A DNA stretch of 29,200 bases. It comes from JBDKUD01 sp050943315 (lineage in GTDB: Bacteria > Bacillota > Syntrophomonadia > Syntrophomonadales > Syntrophomonadaceae). Position numbers and translations under genes: made by a program. Below the pieces are notes generated by a model. That model was given only the letters and a program-made list of their open reading frames with translations, was not told the origin of the DNA and did no database searches. The stretch covers positions 1-29,200 of the forward strand of contig JBMNOY010000024.1 of assembly GCA_050943315.1 (NCBI GenBank). Direction: 5' to 3'. Below are positions 7,488 to 15,140 of this stretch, piece by piece (position 1 is the stretch's first letter; each line of letters starts with the position of its first letter).

Positions 7488-9488
7488 ATGAAAAAGAAAA
7501 GAAAACAACACTTTCCCCGGGCAGCATTAAAGAATTTGGTCCAGGATATAGTCAAATTAATTAAGACCAATGAAGGACGGCTGCTTATTCTGGAGCTTTT
7601 CGAGGAAATACCTTATGAGTTGCGTTCTGAGGTAGTAGAGGGATTATCCGCATTTTACCAAAAAGAGATGGCCTGGTTCCTATATTTGCTGAAATTAGAG
7701 TATGGGAGCGAACTAACCGAATGCTGTGACCGGGCTCTGGACAAGTATAGATTAGCAGGGATAGATGTCACTGCTCCTCACTTTTTTGAAGGTGATTTCT
7801 ATAAGGCTTATGCTACCTGTACCCGGCAGACCAGCCGGATTACGCTGGATGTGGCCTGGAAGACGAAGAAAGACCGGGTTAGTGTAGAGGGATTTTACCT
7901 TACCTTTAGTCCGGATGGAGTGTACAGTTTCTTTGTCATAGAAGATATGCCTATTGCGGAGTTCAAGCAAGAGCGTGATAACCTGGCCGACATGGTAGAA
8001 TTAGACTATCTGCAGACCTGCCGGCTGGTACAGTCCGCCTTTAATTTTAATATTGGTCACATGAGCCGGCCTGCCCTGGGCAGGTATTTGTATCAAAAAT
8101 ATCTTGACGTGGATACTGGTATGGACCAGCTTCAGACCAGGCATTTGATTCATAGTTTGTCGGATAGACTTACACCCCGGCAAGTAGTAAATAGTATGTT
8201 TCATGCCCTGCGGTATCAGGACTTTGATTATGTCAGTTCGCTGTACACGGAAAATATGTTTTCGCAAAATTCATTTCTTGGCCAATTTGGTAATTTAACC
8301 AGACCAGGAACCCTGGTTTTGGAGGGACAGGTCAAAGAAGTTCACGGGTCTCGTGATGCCATTGAAGTTGTTGCTTATTTAACCAGCATCATTGACGGCG
8401 AGGTCTATTGTACTGATTTTACTATTGTGCTCACCCGGGACCATACCGGCAGATGGCTGATACGAGCCGTTAATATTCTAGCTAATAATAAAATAAATCC
8501 GGATGCTAAATTAAATCCCTTAAACACAAGTGTTTATTGCCGGGTATATGAGATTTCCAATATAGATGAACTTTTTGAATTGCTTGATCAGATAGATAAT
8601 ATCCGTGAAGTAGAAGAAATACCTAATGGTATGCATATGCGGGTAACCGCTTTTGACGATGATTTCAACCATGGTATATCACTGCTTAGTGGAGTGATCG
8701 CTGATCTGGTTATTAATGGTGATGAGTTTGTAATTATAACCCAGGAACCAGATGCCATTTCCGACCTGGATGAGCTTCTAACCAATCAATATACTGAAAC
8801 GGTAGAGTTTTTAGGGCAATACCAGGTTAACTTGATAGATGCCTTTAATTATTTAGCCGGGCAATATACTAATTTTGAGGATGTATTGATCAGCCAGGAT
8901 CCCCAATTTGCTTTTGAGGATGGCATGAAGTTTATTACCGCCCGTTACCTGGTTAAAGACTACCGTAAAGTAGCCAAACGTTTGCACGAGCTGGCAGATA
9001 TGGAGATTGACCTTAACGCTGAGACCAGGCTGTTTTATCAAACCCAGAGTGAGGCCAATAATCTGATCTTTCTGGCTGAATATATTCTATCTCCTAACTG
9101 GCTGACTTTGTCTACCTTTGGCGAAAGGGATTTAGGTATGGTTAGAAATAACTTTGAAGCTAAGATGTTTAACTATCTCGAATATGACGGCCTGGAAGTG
9201 CATGAGGAAGGCTTGTTTGAAATTTTAACCGAGGATGTTAAGAAGCGATATCCGGATTTGGAGAAATACATTAAGGAAATGTATTTAAATAAATGGTACT
9301 ATTCACATCTGGCTACCCTAAAGGGCATGAGCCCTTCTGAAGCATGTCAGACGGAGGAAGGTACCCGGCTTTTGTGGACGATGTTTAAGAAAATAAAACA
9401 GAAGGAAAAAAGAAGGTATAAGCGTGGGGAGGCCAACCAGATTAATCTTAAAGAATATATGCGTAAAGTGGATTTGAGAAAGGAATAA
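7488..9488 (+). CDS. Large cytoplasmic protein of unknown function
   Basis: I do not recognise this 666-residue protein. The ATG at 7488 is preferred over GTG 7482 because GAGGA at 7477-7481 is six bases from it. There is no signal peptide or membrane helix. Residues 17-92 look all-helical and HEAT-like. Residues 228-333 (from LTPRQVVNSMFHALRYQDFDY to the strand GRWLIRAVNIL) have the helix-then-sheet pattern of SnoaL/NTF2-like folds. Residues 602-637 (KWYYSHLATLKGMSPSEA, then QTEEG and WTMFKKI) resemble the short C-terminal motif seen in SEC-C and MbcA/ParS-like proteins. The tail is strongly basic (KQKEKRRYKR). It diverges from the HD-GYP gene and precedes the branched-chain operon promoter. 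The domain comparisons are impressions, not searches. Confidence 0.85.
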   Translation: MKKKRKQHFPRAALKNLVQDIVKLIKTNEGRLLILELFEEIPYELRSEVVEGLSAFYQKEMAWFLYLLKLEYGSELTECCDRALDKYRLAGIDVTAPHFFEGDFYKAYATCTRQTSRITLDVAWKTKKDRVSVEGFYLTFSPDGVYSFFVIEDMPIAEFKQERDNLADMVELDYLQTCRLVQSAFNFNIGHMSRPALGRYLYQKYLDVDTGMDQLQTRHLIHSLSDRLTPRQVVNSMFHALRYQDFDYVSSLYTENMFSQNSFLGQFGNLTRPGTLVLEGQVKEVHGSRDAIEVVAYLTSIIDGEVYCTDFTIVLTRDHTGRWLIRAVNILANNKINPDAKLNPLNTSVYCRVYEISNIDELFELLDQIDNIREVEEIPNGMHMRVTAFDDDFNHGISLLSGVIADLVINGDEFVIITQEPDAISDLDELLTNQYTETVEFLGQYQVNLIDAFNYLAGQYTNFEDVLISQDPQFAFEDGMKFITARYLVKDYRKVAKRLHELADMEIDLNAETRLFYQTQSEANNLIFLAEYILSPNWLTLSTFGERDLGMVRNNFEAKMFNYLEYDGLEVHEEGLFEILTEDVKKRYPDLEKYIKEMYLNKWYYSHLATLKGMSPSEACQTEEGTRLLWTMFKKIKQKEKRRYKRGEANQINLKEYMRKVDLRKE

Positions 9489-9504
9489 ATCCCGGTTTAT
9501 GCTA

Positions 9505-9533
9505 TTGACAGTGGTAGGCGGTTTCAATATACT
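9505..9533 (+). promoter_or_regulatory. Sigma-A promoter of the ilv-leu operon
   Basis: TTGACA at 9505-9510 and TATACT at 9528-9533 are separated by exactly 17 bases. This is a near-consensus housekeeping promoter that would start transcription near 9540, just before the T-box leader. Confidence 0.88.
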
Positions 9534-9539
9534 TTATAG

Positions 9540-9840
9540 ATAACAGCTTTATAAAAACCGGTAATGAAGGGAACCGATATAGGAAATCTCTTGATTCCAG
9601 AAAGCCGGGGCAGATGGAAGCCGGCATCAATATTTCTTATAGTGCTCATCCCGGAACTGCTATCTGAAAGATTCCTAAGGAATTTAGTAGGTGGTGCCGG
9701 ACGAACAAGTCCGTTAATAAGAGTGCATTGCTTGGCAATGAGGATGCTGCAAGAGGTCGTAAATATTTTACGACAAGCAGGGTGGTACCGCGGGAATAAC
9801 CCTCTCGTCCCTGAGATAGGACGAGAGGGTTTTTTATATT
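9540..9840 (+). promoter_or_regulatory. T-box riboswitch, probable leucine specifier
   Basis: This leader senses uncharged tRNA and lets transcription continue into the operon when the amino acid is scarce. The T-box AGGGTGGTACCGCGGG begins at 9779, just before a strong terminator. Upstream conserved parts are GATGGAAGCCGGC of stem I (around 9612-9624), AGTAGG, and GTCCGTTA (around 9708-9715). By position before CCGGAA, the specifier is best read as CTC at 9645-9647 followed by a purine, which would be leucine. ATC (isoleucine) at 9648-9650 is the alternative. The UGGU bulge would pair with the ACCA end of a tRNA with discriminator A, which fits leucine but does not exclude isoleucine or valine. 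A leucine T-box fits the leuACDB genes downstream. Confidence 0.93.
9798..9835 (+). terminator. T-box-controlled intrinsic terminator
   Basis: A perfect 13-bp stem, AACCCTCTCGTCC at 9798-9810 with 9819-9831, has an 8-base loop and a T-run to 9835. It overlaps the region that would form the antiterminator with the T-box sequence. Confidence 0.93.
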
Positions 9841-9943
9841 CTTTTTTAGCCAGATATGGTATTAATTTAAGTTTGATGTATAAACCGGAACGGATAGGCA
9901 AGTCTCACCTGTTACTACTTACCATGTTAGGAGGAGAATTCTG

Positions 9944-11605
9944 TTGAAGAGCAATCAAGTGAAAAATGGTTTGGAAAAAGCCCCGCACCGTTCTTTATTC
10001 AAGGCTCTGGGGCTAACCGATGAAGAAATGTCACGACCCCTTATCGGCATAGTTAATTCGAAGAATGACATTGTACCCGGACACATGAACCTGGATAAGA
10101 TAGGCGAGGCAGTAAAGGCCGGGGTACGCCTGGCAGGAGGTACTCCTTTCGAATTCCAGACTATTGCCGTATGCGATGGGATAGCTATGAACCATATTGG
10201 GATGAAGTACTCCCTGGGCAGCCGTGAGTTGATTGCCGATTCCATCGAGATAATGGCTACAGCTCATGCCTTTGATGCACTGGTTTTTATACCCAACTGT
10301 GACAAGATTGTTCCGGGAATGCTCATGGCCGCAGCCAGAATCAATGTTCCTTCCATATTTGTCAGTGGAGGACCGATGCTGGCCGGTACCGCTAAGAACC
10401 GGAAGGTAAGCCTGAGCCAGGTCTTTGAAGGGGTAGGAGCTGTGGCTGCTGATAAAATGGCGGCTGATGAACTGAGCTGTTTGGAAGAAAACGCCTGTCC
10501 CACTTGCGGATGCTGCTCAGGAATGTTTACCGCCAATTCGATGAACTGTTTAACTGAAGCTCTGGGTATGGGATTACCCGGTAACGGCACTATTCCAGCT
10601 GTATATTCAGAACGAATCAGACTGGCCAAGACAGCCGGTATGAAAATTATGGACCTATTGGCCCGGGATATAAAACCAAAAGATATAATGACCGCTGCCG
10701 CAGTTGAGAATGCTATTCGATTGGATATGGCGATTGGCTGCTCAACCAATTCTGTGTTGCATTTGCTGGCCATCGCCGATGAACTCGGGGTAAAACTGGA
10801 TTTAGATTTATTCAACCGTATAAGTGACACTACTCCGCATCTTTGTAAGATCAGCCCCGCTGGCGGGCATCACATGGAGGATCTTTACCATGCCGGAGGT
10901 GTTTATGCAATATTAAATGAATTATCCAAACAAGACCTGATTAATAAAGAATGTATAACCGTCACTGGCCATAATGTCGGTGAAAATATTAGCAATTGCC
11001 CGGTTCTGGATTATGAGGTAATTAGACCGATTGATAATCCATATGGGAAAACTGGCGGCCTGGCTATACTATTTGGCAATCTCGCCCCTGATGGCGCAGT
11101 AGTAAAAAAAGGTGCTGTGGCTGAGGAAATGATGCAGCATGAAGGTCCGGCCCGCGTTTTCGATTCAGAAGAAGAAGCCGTAGCGGCTATACTGAGCCGT
11201 AAAATAAACGCCGGTGATGTAATAATAATTCGGTACGAAGGACCCAAGGGCGGGCCGGGAATGAGAGAAATGCTGACTCCTACCTCAGCTATTGCCGGTA
11301 TGGGTCTGGATAAGGATGTAGCTCTAATAACTGACGGACGTTTCTCGGGAGCTACCCGGGGGGCATCCATAGGGCATGTTTCACCGGAAGCAGCTTCAGG
11401 TGGTGTAATTGGCTTAGTTGAAGAAGGTGACCTAATTAGAATTGATATACCTGGCCATCGACTAGAAGTCCTGGTCGATGAGCCAACCCTAAATGAACGC
11501 AGGGCTCAATGGAAAGTGCCTGATTTAAAAATAACAACCGGATATATGAAACGTTATGCCAGGATGGTAAAATCAGCGAGCAGCGGAGCAGTTTTTGAAA
11601 AATAA
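9944..11605 (+). CDS. ilvD: Dihydroxy-acid dehydratase
   Basis: IlvD dehydrates 2,3-dihydroxy-isovalerate and 2,3-dihydroxy-3-methylvalerate to the keto acids of valine and isoleucine, using an iron-sulfur cluster. The 553-residue chain is of normal length. Cluster cysteines are seen in NCDKIVPGM (C119) and in CPTCGCCSGM (185-191). At the third ligand position some family members have PCN, but this one has PGH (45-47), as in the E. coli enzyme, suggesting the oxygen-sensitive [4Fe-4S] type, consistent with anaerobic life. TTG 9944 is chosen because AGGAGGAG at 9929-9936 is seven bases before it. It is the first gene after the T-box. A hairpin separates it from ilvB. Confidence 0.97.
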   Translation: MKSNQVKNGLEKAPHRSLFKALGLTDEEMSRPLIGIVNSKNDIVPGHMNLDKIGEAVKAGVRLAGGTPFEFQTIAVCDGIAMNHIGMKYSLGSRELIADSIEIMATAHAFDALVFIPNCDKIVPGMLMAAARINVPSIFVSGGPMLAGTAKNRKVSLSQVFEGVGAVAADKMAADELSCLEENACPTCGCCSGMFTANSMNCLTEALGMGLPGNGTIPAVYSERIRLAKTAGMKIMDLLARDIKPKDIMTAAAVENAIRLDMAIGCSTNSVLHLLAIADELGVKLDLDLFNRISDTTPHLCKISPAGGHHMEDLYHAGGVYAILNELSKQDLINKECITVTGHNVGENISNCPVLDYEVIRPIDNPYGKTGGLAILFGNLAPDGAVVKKGAVAEEMMQHEGPARVFDSEEEAVAAILSRKINAGDVIIIRYEGPKGGPGMREMLTPTSAIAGMGLDKDVALITDGRFSGATRGASIGHVSPEAASGGVIGLVEEGDLIRIDIPGHRLEVLVDEPTLNERRAQWKVPDLKITTGYMKRYARMVKSASSGAVFEK

Positions 11606-11630
11606 CTCTTCTGCTCTAACAGGAGTAAAA

Positions 11631-11656
11631 GTAGCGGGCCATCCATAGCCCGCTAC
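11631..11656 (+). terminator. Hairpin between ilvD and ilvB
   Basis: GTAGCGGGC/GCCCGCTAC (11631-11639 with 11648-11656) forms a 9-bp stem with an 8-base loop, followed by ACTTTTATTT. The T-run is imperfect, so it may cause partial termination or stabilise a processed mRNA end. It could set different levels of ilvD and the downstream genes. Confidence 0.5.
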
Positions 11657-11683
11657 ACTTTTATTTATGATGGAGGGATCTGA

Positions 11684-13369
11684 ATGAAATTAAAAGGAGC
11701 TGAGATATTACTGCGGTGTCTTAAGGAAGAAGGGGTTGACACCATTTTTGGGTATCCGGGCGGAACTGTATTACCTATATATGATGCACTCTATTCTTCA
11801 GATATCAGGCATGTTCTCACCCGGCACGAGCAGGCAGCGGCCCATGCCGCCGATGGATATGCCCGGGCAACCGGCAAAGTGGGCGTTTGCCTGGCCACCT
11901 CCGGACCAGGTGCAACCAATCTGGTTACCGGTATAGCCACCGCGTATATGGATTCAATTCCTATGGTAGCACTTACCGGTCAGGTGGTTACGTCTCTTAT
12001 CGGCAAAGACGGATTTCAGGAGGCTGATATTACCGGCATAACTCTGCCGATAACCAAACATAACTATCTGGTAGAAAGAACTGAGGATGTAGCCAGGGTT
12101 ATAAAAGAAGCCTTTCATATTGCCCTAACTAACCGCCCCGGCCCGGTAGTAGTGGATTTACCCAAGGATGTAATGGCGCAGGTGATTGATTTTGATGAAG
12201 TTCCACAGGAAGTCAATATTAGAGGTTACCGGGTACTTAAAGGATTTAATGCCGGACAGGTGATAACCGCTGCGGAAATGATTCAAAAGGCCAAACAGCC
12301 CTTAATCTATGCGGGGGGCGGAGTTATAGCCGCGAATGCTTCCGCCGAATTAAAAGAATTGGCTGAAAAGATGAAAATACCGGTTACGACCACTCTTATG
12401 GCTATAGACAGTTTCCCTGGCAATAGTTATTTATCACTGGGCATGCTGGGAATGCATGGTACCCGATATGCTAATTATGCTGTAGGTGAATGTGATTTGT
12501 TAATTGCCATAGGGGCCCGTTTTGATGACCGGGTAACTGGCAAGATTGATCAGTTTGCACCAAATGCCAGGGTAATCCACATTGACATTGATGCCGCTGA
12601 GATAGGCAAAAATATGATGGTGGATGTGCCTATTGTAGGGAACGTTAAAGAAGTTTTGCAGGCCATACTGCAGCGCCTGAAGCCGGTTGAAGAGCTTAGT
12701 GAGTGGCATCAAATGTTAGACCGATGGAAGGAAGAGTCACCACTACGCTACGGCGAACCTGTTGAACGGGGAATTATGCCCCAGCGGGTTCTGGAAGAAT
12801 TAAATCTGATTACTAATGGTGAAGCTATTATAACTACTGAAGTAGGGCAGAACCAGATGTGGGCAGCGCAATATATGAAGTTTAAAAATCCCCGTACTTT
12901 CCTGAGCTCAGGGGGATTGGGGACCATGGGCTGGGGATTGCCGGCCGCCATAGGTGCAGCTGTGGCTTGTCCTGATAAGAAGGTAATCGATATAGCCGGG
13001 GACGGCAGTATTCAAATGAATATTCAGGAGCTCGGAACAGCAGTGGAGCAAAAGTTGCCGATAATTATCTGCATTTTAAATAACCATTACCTGGGTATGG
13101 TCAGACAATGGCAGGGCCTTTTCTATGGACGGCGTTATTCCTACACTGATATGACCAACCAGCCTGATTTTGTCAAACTGGCTGAGGCTTATGGAGCCGT
13201 GGGGATTAGAGTAACTGATCCTGATGATATCAAACGCGCATTGCTAGAAGCCATGCAGGTTGTAGACTGTCCGGTGGTATTGGATATATGGGTGGAACGG
13301 GAAGCCGATGTATATCCTATGGTGCCGCCAGGTGAAGCTATTTCTAATATGCTGGGGGGTGAGGAGTAA
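11684..13369 (+). CDS. ilvB: Acetolactate synthase, large catalytic subunit
   Basis: IlvB condenses pyruvate with a second pyruvate or with 2-ketobutyrate, using thiamine diphosphate, as the first common step of valine, leucine and isoleucine synthesis. The 561-residue chain has the three-domain layout of the family. The catalytic glutamate lies in RHEQAAAHAADGYAR (E49). The thiamine diphosphate/magnesium motif starts at GDGS (439) and ends near ILNN. The ATG at 11684 follows GGAGGG at 11672-11677. Its stop overlaps the ilvN start by one base, which indicates translational coupling with the regulatory subunit. The adjacent ilvN and the biosynthetic operon argue against a catabolic AlsS-type enzyme. 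Confidence 0.97.
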   Translation: MKLKGAEILLRCLKEEGVDTIFGYPGGTVLPIYDALYSSDIRHVLTRHEQAAAHAADGYARATGKVGVCLATSGPGATNLVTGIATAYMDSIPMVALTGQVVTSLIGKDGFQEADITGITLPITKHNYLVERTEDVARVIKEAFHIALTNRPGPVVVDLPKDVMAQVIDFDEVPQEVNIRGYRVLKGFNAGQVITAAEMIQKAKQPLIYAGGGVIAANASAELKELAEKMKIPVTTTLMAIDSFPGNSYLSLGMLGMHGTRYANYAVGECDLLIAIGARFDDRVTGKIDQFAPNARVIHIDIDAAEIGKNMMVDVPIVGNVKEVLQAILQRLKPVEELSEWHQMLDRWKEESPLRYGEPVERGIMPQRVLEELNLITNGEAIITTEVGQNQMWAAQYMKFKNPRTFLSSGGLGTMGWGLPAAIGAAVACPDKKVIDIAGDGSIQMNIQELGTAVEQKLPIIICILNNHYLGMVRQWQGLFYGRRYSYTDMTNQPDFVKLAEAYGAVGIRVTDPDDIKRALLEAMQVVDCPVVLDIWVEREADVYPMVPPGEAISNMLGGEE

Positions 13370-13854
13370 TGAAAAAGCATACCCTGGCTGTAACTGTTGA
13401 AAATAAACCGGGGGTATTAACCCGGGTAGCTACCCTTTTTAGAAGACGCGGGTATAACATTGACAGTCTTACCGTTGGTACAACTGAATGCCCTGATATC
13501 TCCAGGATGACGATTGTTGTTGAGGGCGATGATCACATACTGGAACAGGTGACCAAACAGCTGTATAAGCTGATTGACGTTATAAAAATAGTAGATATTA
13601 CCGAGGAGCGGTCCGTAGACCGGGAATTAGTGCTGGTAAAGGTTAAGGCGGATAATAGCAATCGAGCTGAAATAGTTCAAATAGTGGATATCTTCCGGGC
13701 CCGTATTGTGGATATCGGCAGGAATTCACTTATTATTGAAGCTACCGGTGACACAGGTAAAATAGATGCGATTGAAGATTCCCTGAAGCCTTTTGGAATC
13801 CTGGAACTGGTACGTACCGGAAAGATTGCCATGGTACGCGGGACCAAAATGTAA
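13369..13854 (+). CDS. ilvN: Acetolactate synthase, small regulatory subunit
   Basis: This subunit activates IlvB and confers feedback inhibition, usually by valine. The 161-residue length is typical of the long bacterial form (IlvH-like). Residues 1-75 form an ACT domain beginning HTLAVTVENKPGVLTRVATL, with the GYNIDSL segment that follows helix 1. The rest is the C-terminal domain that contacts the catalytic subunit. The start overlaps the ilvB stop (TAATG) and GAGGAG lies just upstream. The symbol ilvH would be equally acceptable. Confidence 0.96.
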   Translation: MKKHTLAVTVENKPGVLTRVATLFRRRGYNIDSLTVGTTECPDISRMTIVVEGDDHILEQVTKQLYKLIDVIKIVDITEERSVDRELVLVKVKADNSNRAEIVQIVDIFRARIVDIGRNSLIIEATGDTGKIDAIEDSLKPFGILELVRTGKIAMVRGTKM

Positions 13855-13902
13855 TTAGCGAAATTGCGTCTTAAAGACGCTTATAATAAGGAGGAATATG
13901 AA

Positions 13903-14916
13903 ATGGCTAAAATGTACTATGATGCAGACGCGAACCTGGATTTTTTTAAAGGAAAAACAGTTGCTGTAATAGGATTTGGTTCCCAGGGCCATGCCCAGGC
14001 TCAGAATCTCCACGAAAGTGGAATCAATGTGGTGGTAGGCCTAAGAAAACCATTCGATGATGCTACCCAGGAGGAATGGGACAGAGTTATTGCCGCAGGA
14101 ATCAAACCCATGACCGTTGCTGAAGCAGCCGAGGCTGGAGATATTATTCAAATACTGGTACCTGATGAACTGCAGGCCAAAGTTTATGCTCAAGAAATTA
14201 AACCTTACTTAAAAGAAGGAAATGCCCTGGGATTTTCCCATGGATTTAATATTCACTTCGGACAAATCGTACCACCCCCATTCGTAGACGTATTCATGGT
14301 GGCTCCCAAAAGCCCTGGACATCTGGTAAGACGCATGTATGTAAAAGGCGCCGGAGTTCCTGCAATTGTAGCTGTGGAGCAGGATTATACCGGCAAGGCC
14401 AAAGAGCTGGCTTTAGCCTATGCCTGCGGAATTGGATGCACTCGAGCCGGAGTTATTGAAACCACTTTCAAAGAAGAAACTGAAACTGACCTCTTTGGTG
14501 AGCAATGTGTATTGTGTGGCGGAGTCACCCAGCTGGTAAAGACCGGTTTTGAGACTCTGGTGGCTGCCGGTTACCAGCCGGAAATCGCTTACTTCGAATG
14601 CTTCCATGAGCTGAAGCTGATTGTTGATCTGATGTATGAAGGCGGTATGGGTTACATGCGTTATTCCATCAGTGATACCGCGGAGTGGGGCGATTACACT
14701 AAAGGCCCCGACATCATTGGCGAAGAGGTCAGATATGCCATGGAAGATGCCCTGGCTGATATCCAGTCCGGCAAATTTGCTAAGGAGTGGCTGCTGGAAA
14801 ACCAAATTGGACGTCCTCAGTTCAATGCTTTAAAGAAGGCTAACCGCGAGCACTTAATAGAGAAGGTGGGTGCACAATTGCGGGCTATGATGCCCTGGCT
14901 TAAAGAAAGCAAGTAG
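13903..14916 (+). CDS. ilvC: Ketol-acid reductoisomerase (class I), possibly NADH-using
   Basis: IlvC isomerises and reduces acetolactate or acetohydroxybutyrate to the dihydroxy acids. ATG 13903 gives 337 residues and has AAGGAGGA seven bases upstream. A longer TTG frame from 13864 would run through this ribosome binding site. The Rossmann motif GFGSQGHAQAQNLHESG is at 24-40. The single knotted C-terminal domain makes this class I. The cofactor loop 48-59 (RKPFDDATQEEW) has the same length as the E. coli loop, but carries Q and E where E. coli has the phosphate-binding R76 and S78, and L90 at the Q110 position. These are the kinds of change found in NADH-preferring versions. Cofactor use is inferred. 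Confidence 0.96.
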   Translation: MAKMYYDADANLDFFKGKTVAVIGFGSQGHAQAQNLHESGINVVVGLRKPFDDATQEEWDRVIAAGIKPMTVAEAAEAGDIIQILVPDELQAKVYAQEIKPYLKEGNALGFSHGFNIHFGQIVPPPFVDVFMVAPKSPGHLVRRMYVKGAGVPAIVAVEQDYTGKAKELALAYACGIGCTRAGVIETTFKEETETDLFGEQCVLCGGVTQLVKTGFETLVAAGYQPEIAYFECFHELKLIVDLMYEGGMGYMRYSISDTAEWGDYTKGPDIIGEEVRYAMEDALADIQSGKFAKEWLLENQIGRPQFNALKKANREHLIEKVGAQLRAMMPWLKESK

Positions 14917-14939
14917 TTTTATTTATAAGAAAATAGCTT

Positions 14940-15110
14940 AATGGACGCAGACCACGCAGACTGTTGTGACTTGCGCAGACCATGGACCAAGTCAGGCGGA
15001 CTTAGTGCTAGAATATAGCTCGATAAAATAACATTTACTATTCTAGTTTATTTATAGCCAGGTGTTTTCTTCTTTACGAAAGTCAAAGTCAGCGCAAGTC
15101 TGCGTCTATT
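14940..15110. repeat. Inverted-repeat element between ilvC and leuA
   Basis: The outer arms AATGGACGCAGAC (14940-14952) and GTCTGCGTCTATT (15098-15110) pair over 13 bases with one G-T wobble. GACTTGCGC at 14968-14976 is also the exact complement of GCGCAAGTC at 15092-15100, allowing an alternative fold. CGCAGAC recurs three times in the left half. Inside lies CTAGAATA/TATTCTAG (15008-15015, 15039-15046). No gene is present. It resembles a small dispersed repeat or an mRNA structure that splits the ilv and leu halves of the operon. Confidence 0.55.
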
Positions 15111-15140
15111 TAATCATCTATAAAAAGAGGGAGGATGCTT

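Noticed and set aside
9564..9947. A 127-codon plus-strand frame before ilvD
   Set aside because: It lies across the T-box leader and terminator hairpin, overlaps the ilvD start, and has no family features or ribosome binding site.
13864..13902. An upstream TTG start for ilvC
   Set aside because: The extension would run through the AAGGAGGA ribosome binding site, and the family start fits MAKMYYDADA at 13903.
14941..15018. A 25-codon plus-strand frame beginning at the ATG in ATGGACGCAGACC, between ilvC and leuA
   Set aside because: It has no ribosome binding site and its codons are made of the repeat sequence itself, so a leader peptide is not supported. It has two leucine codons only.
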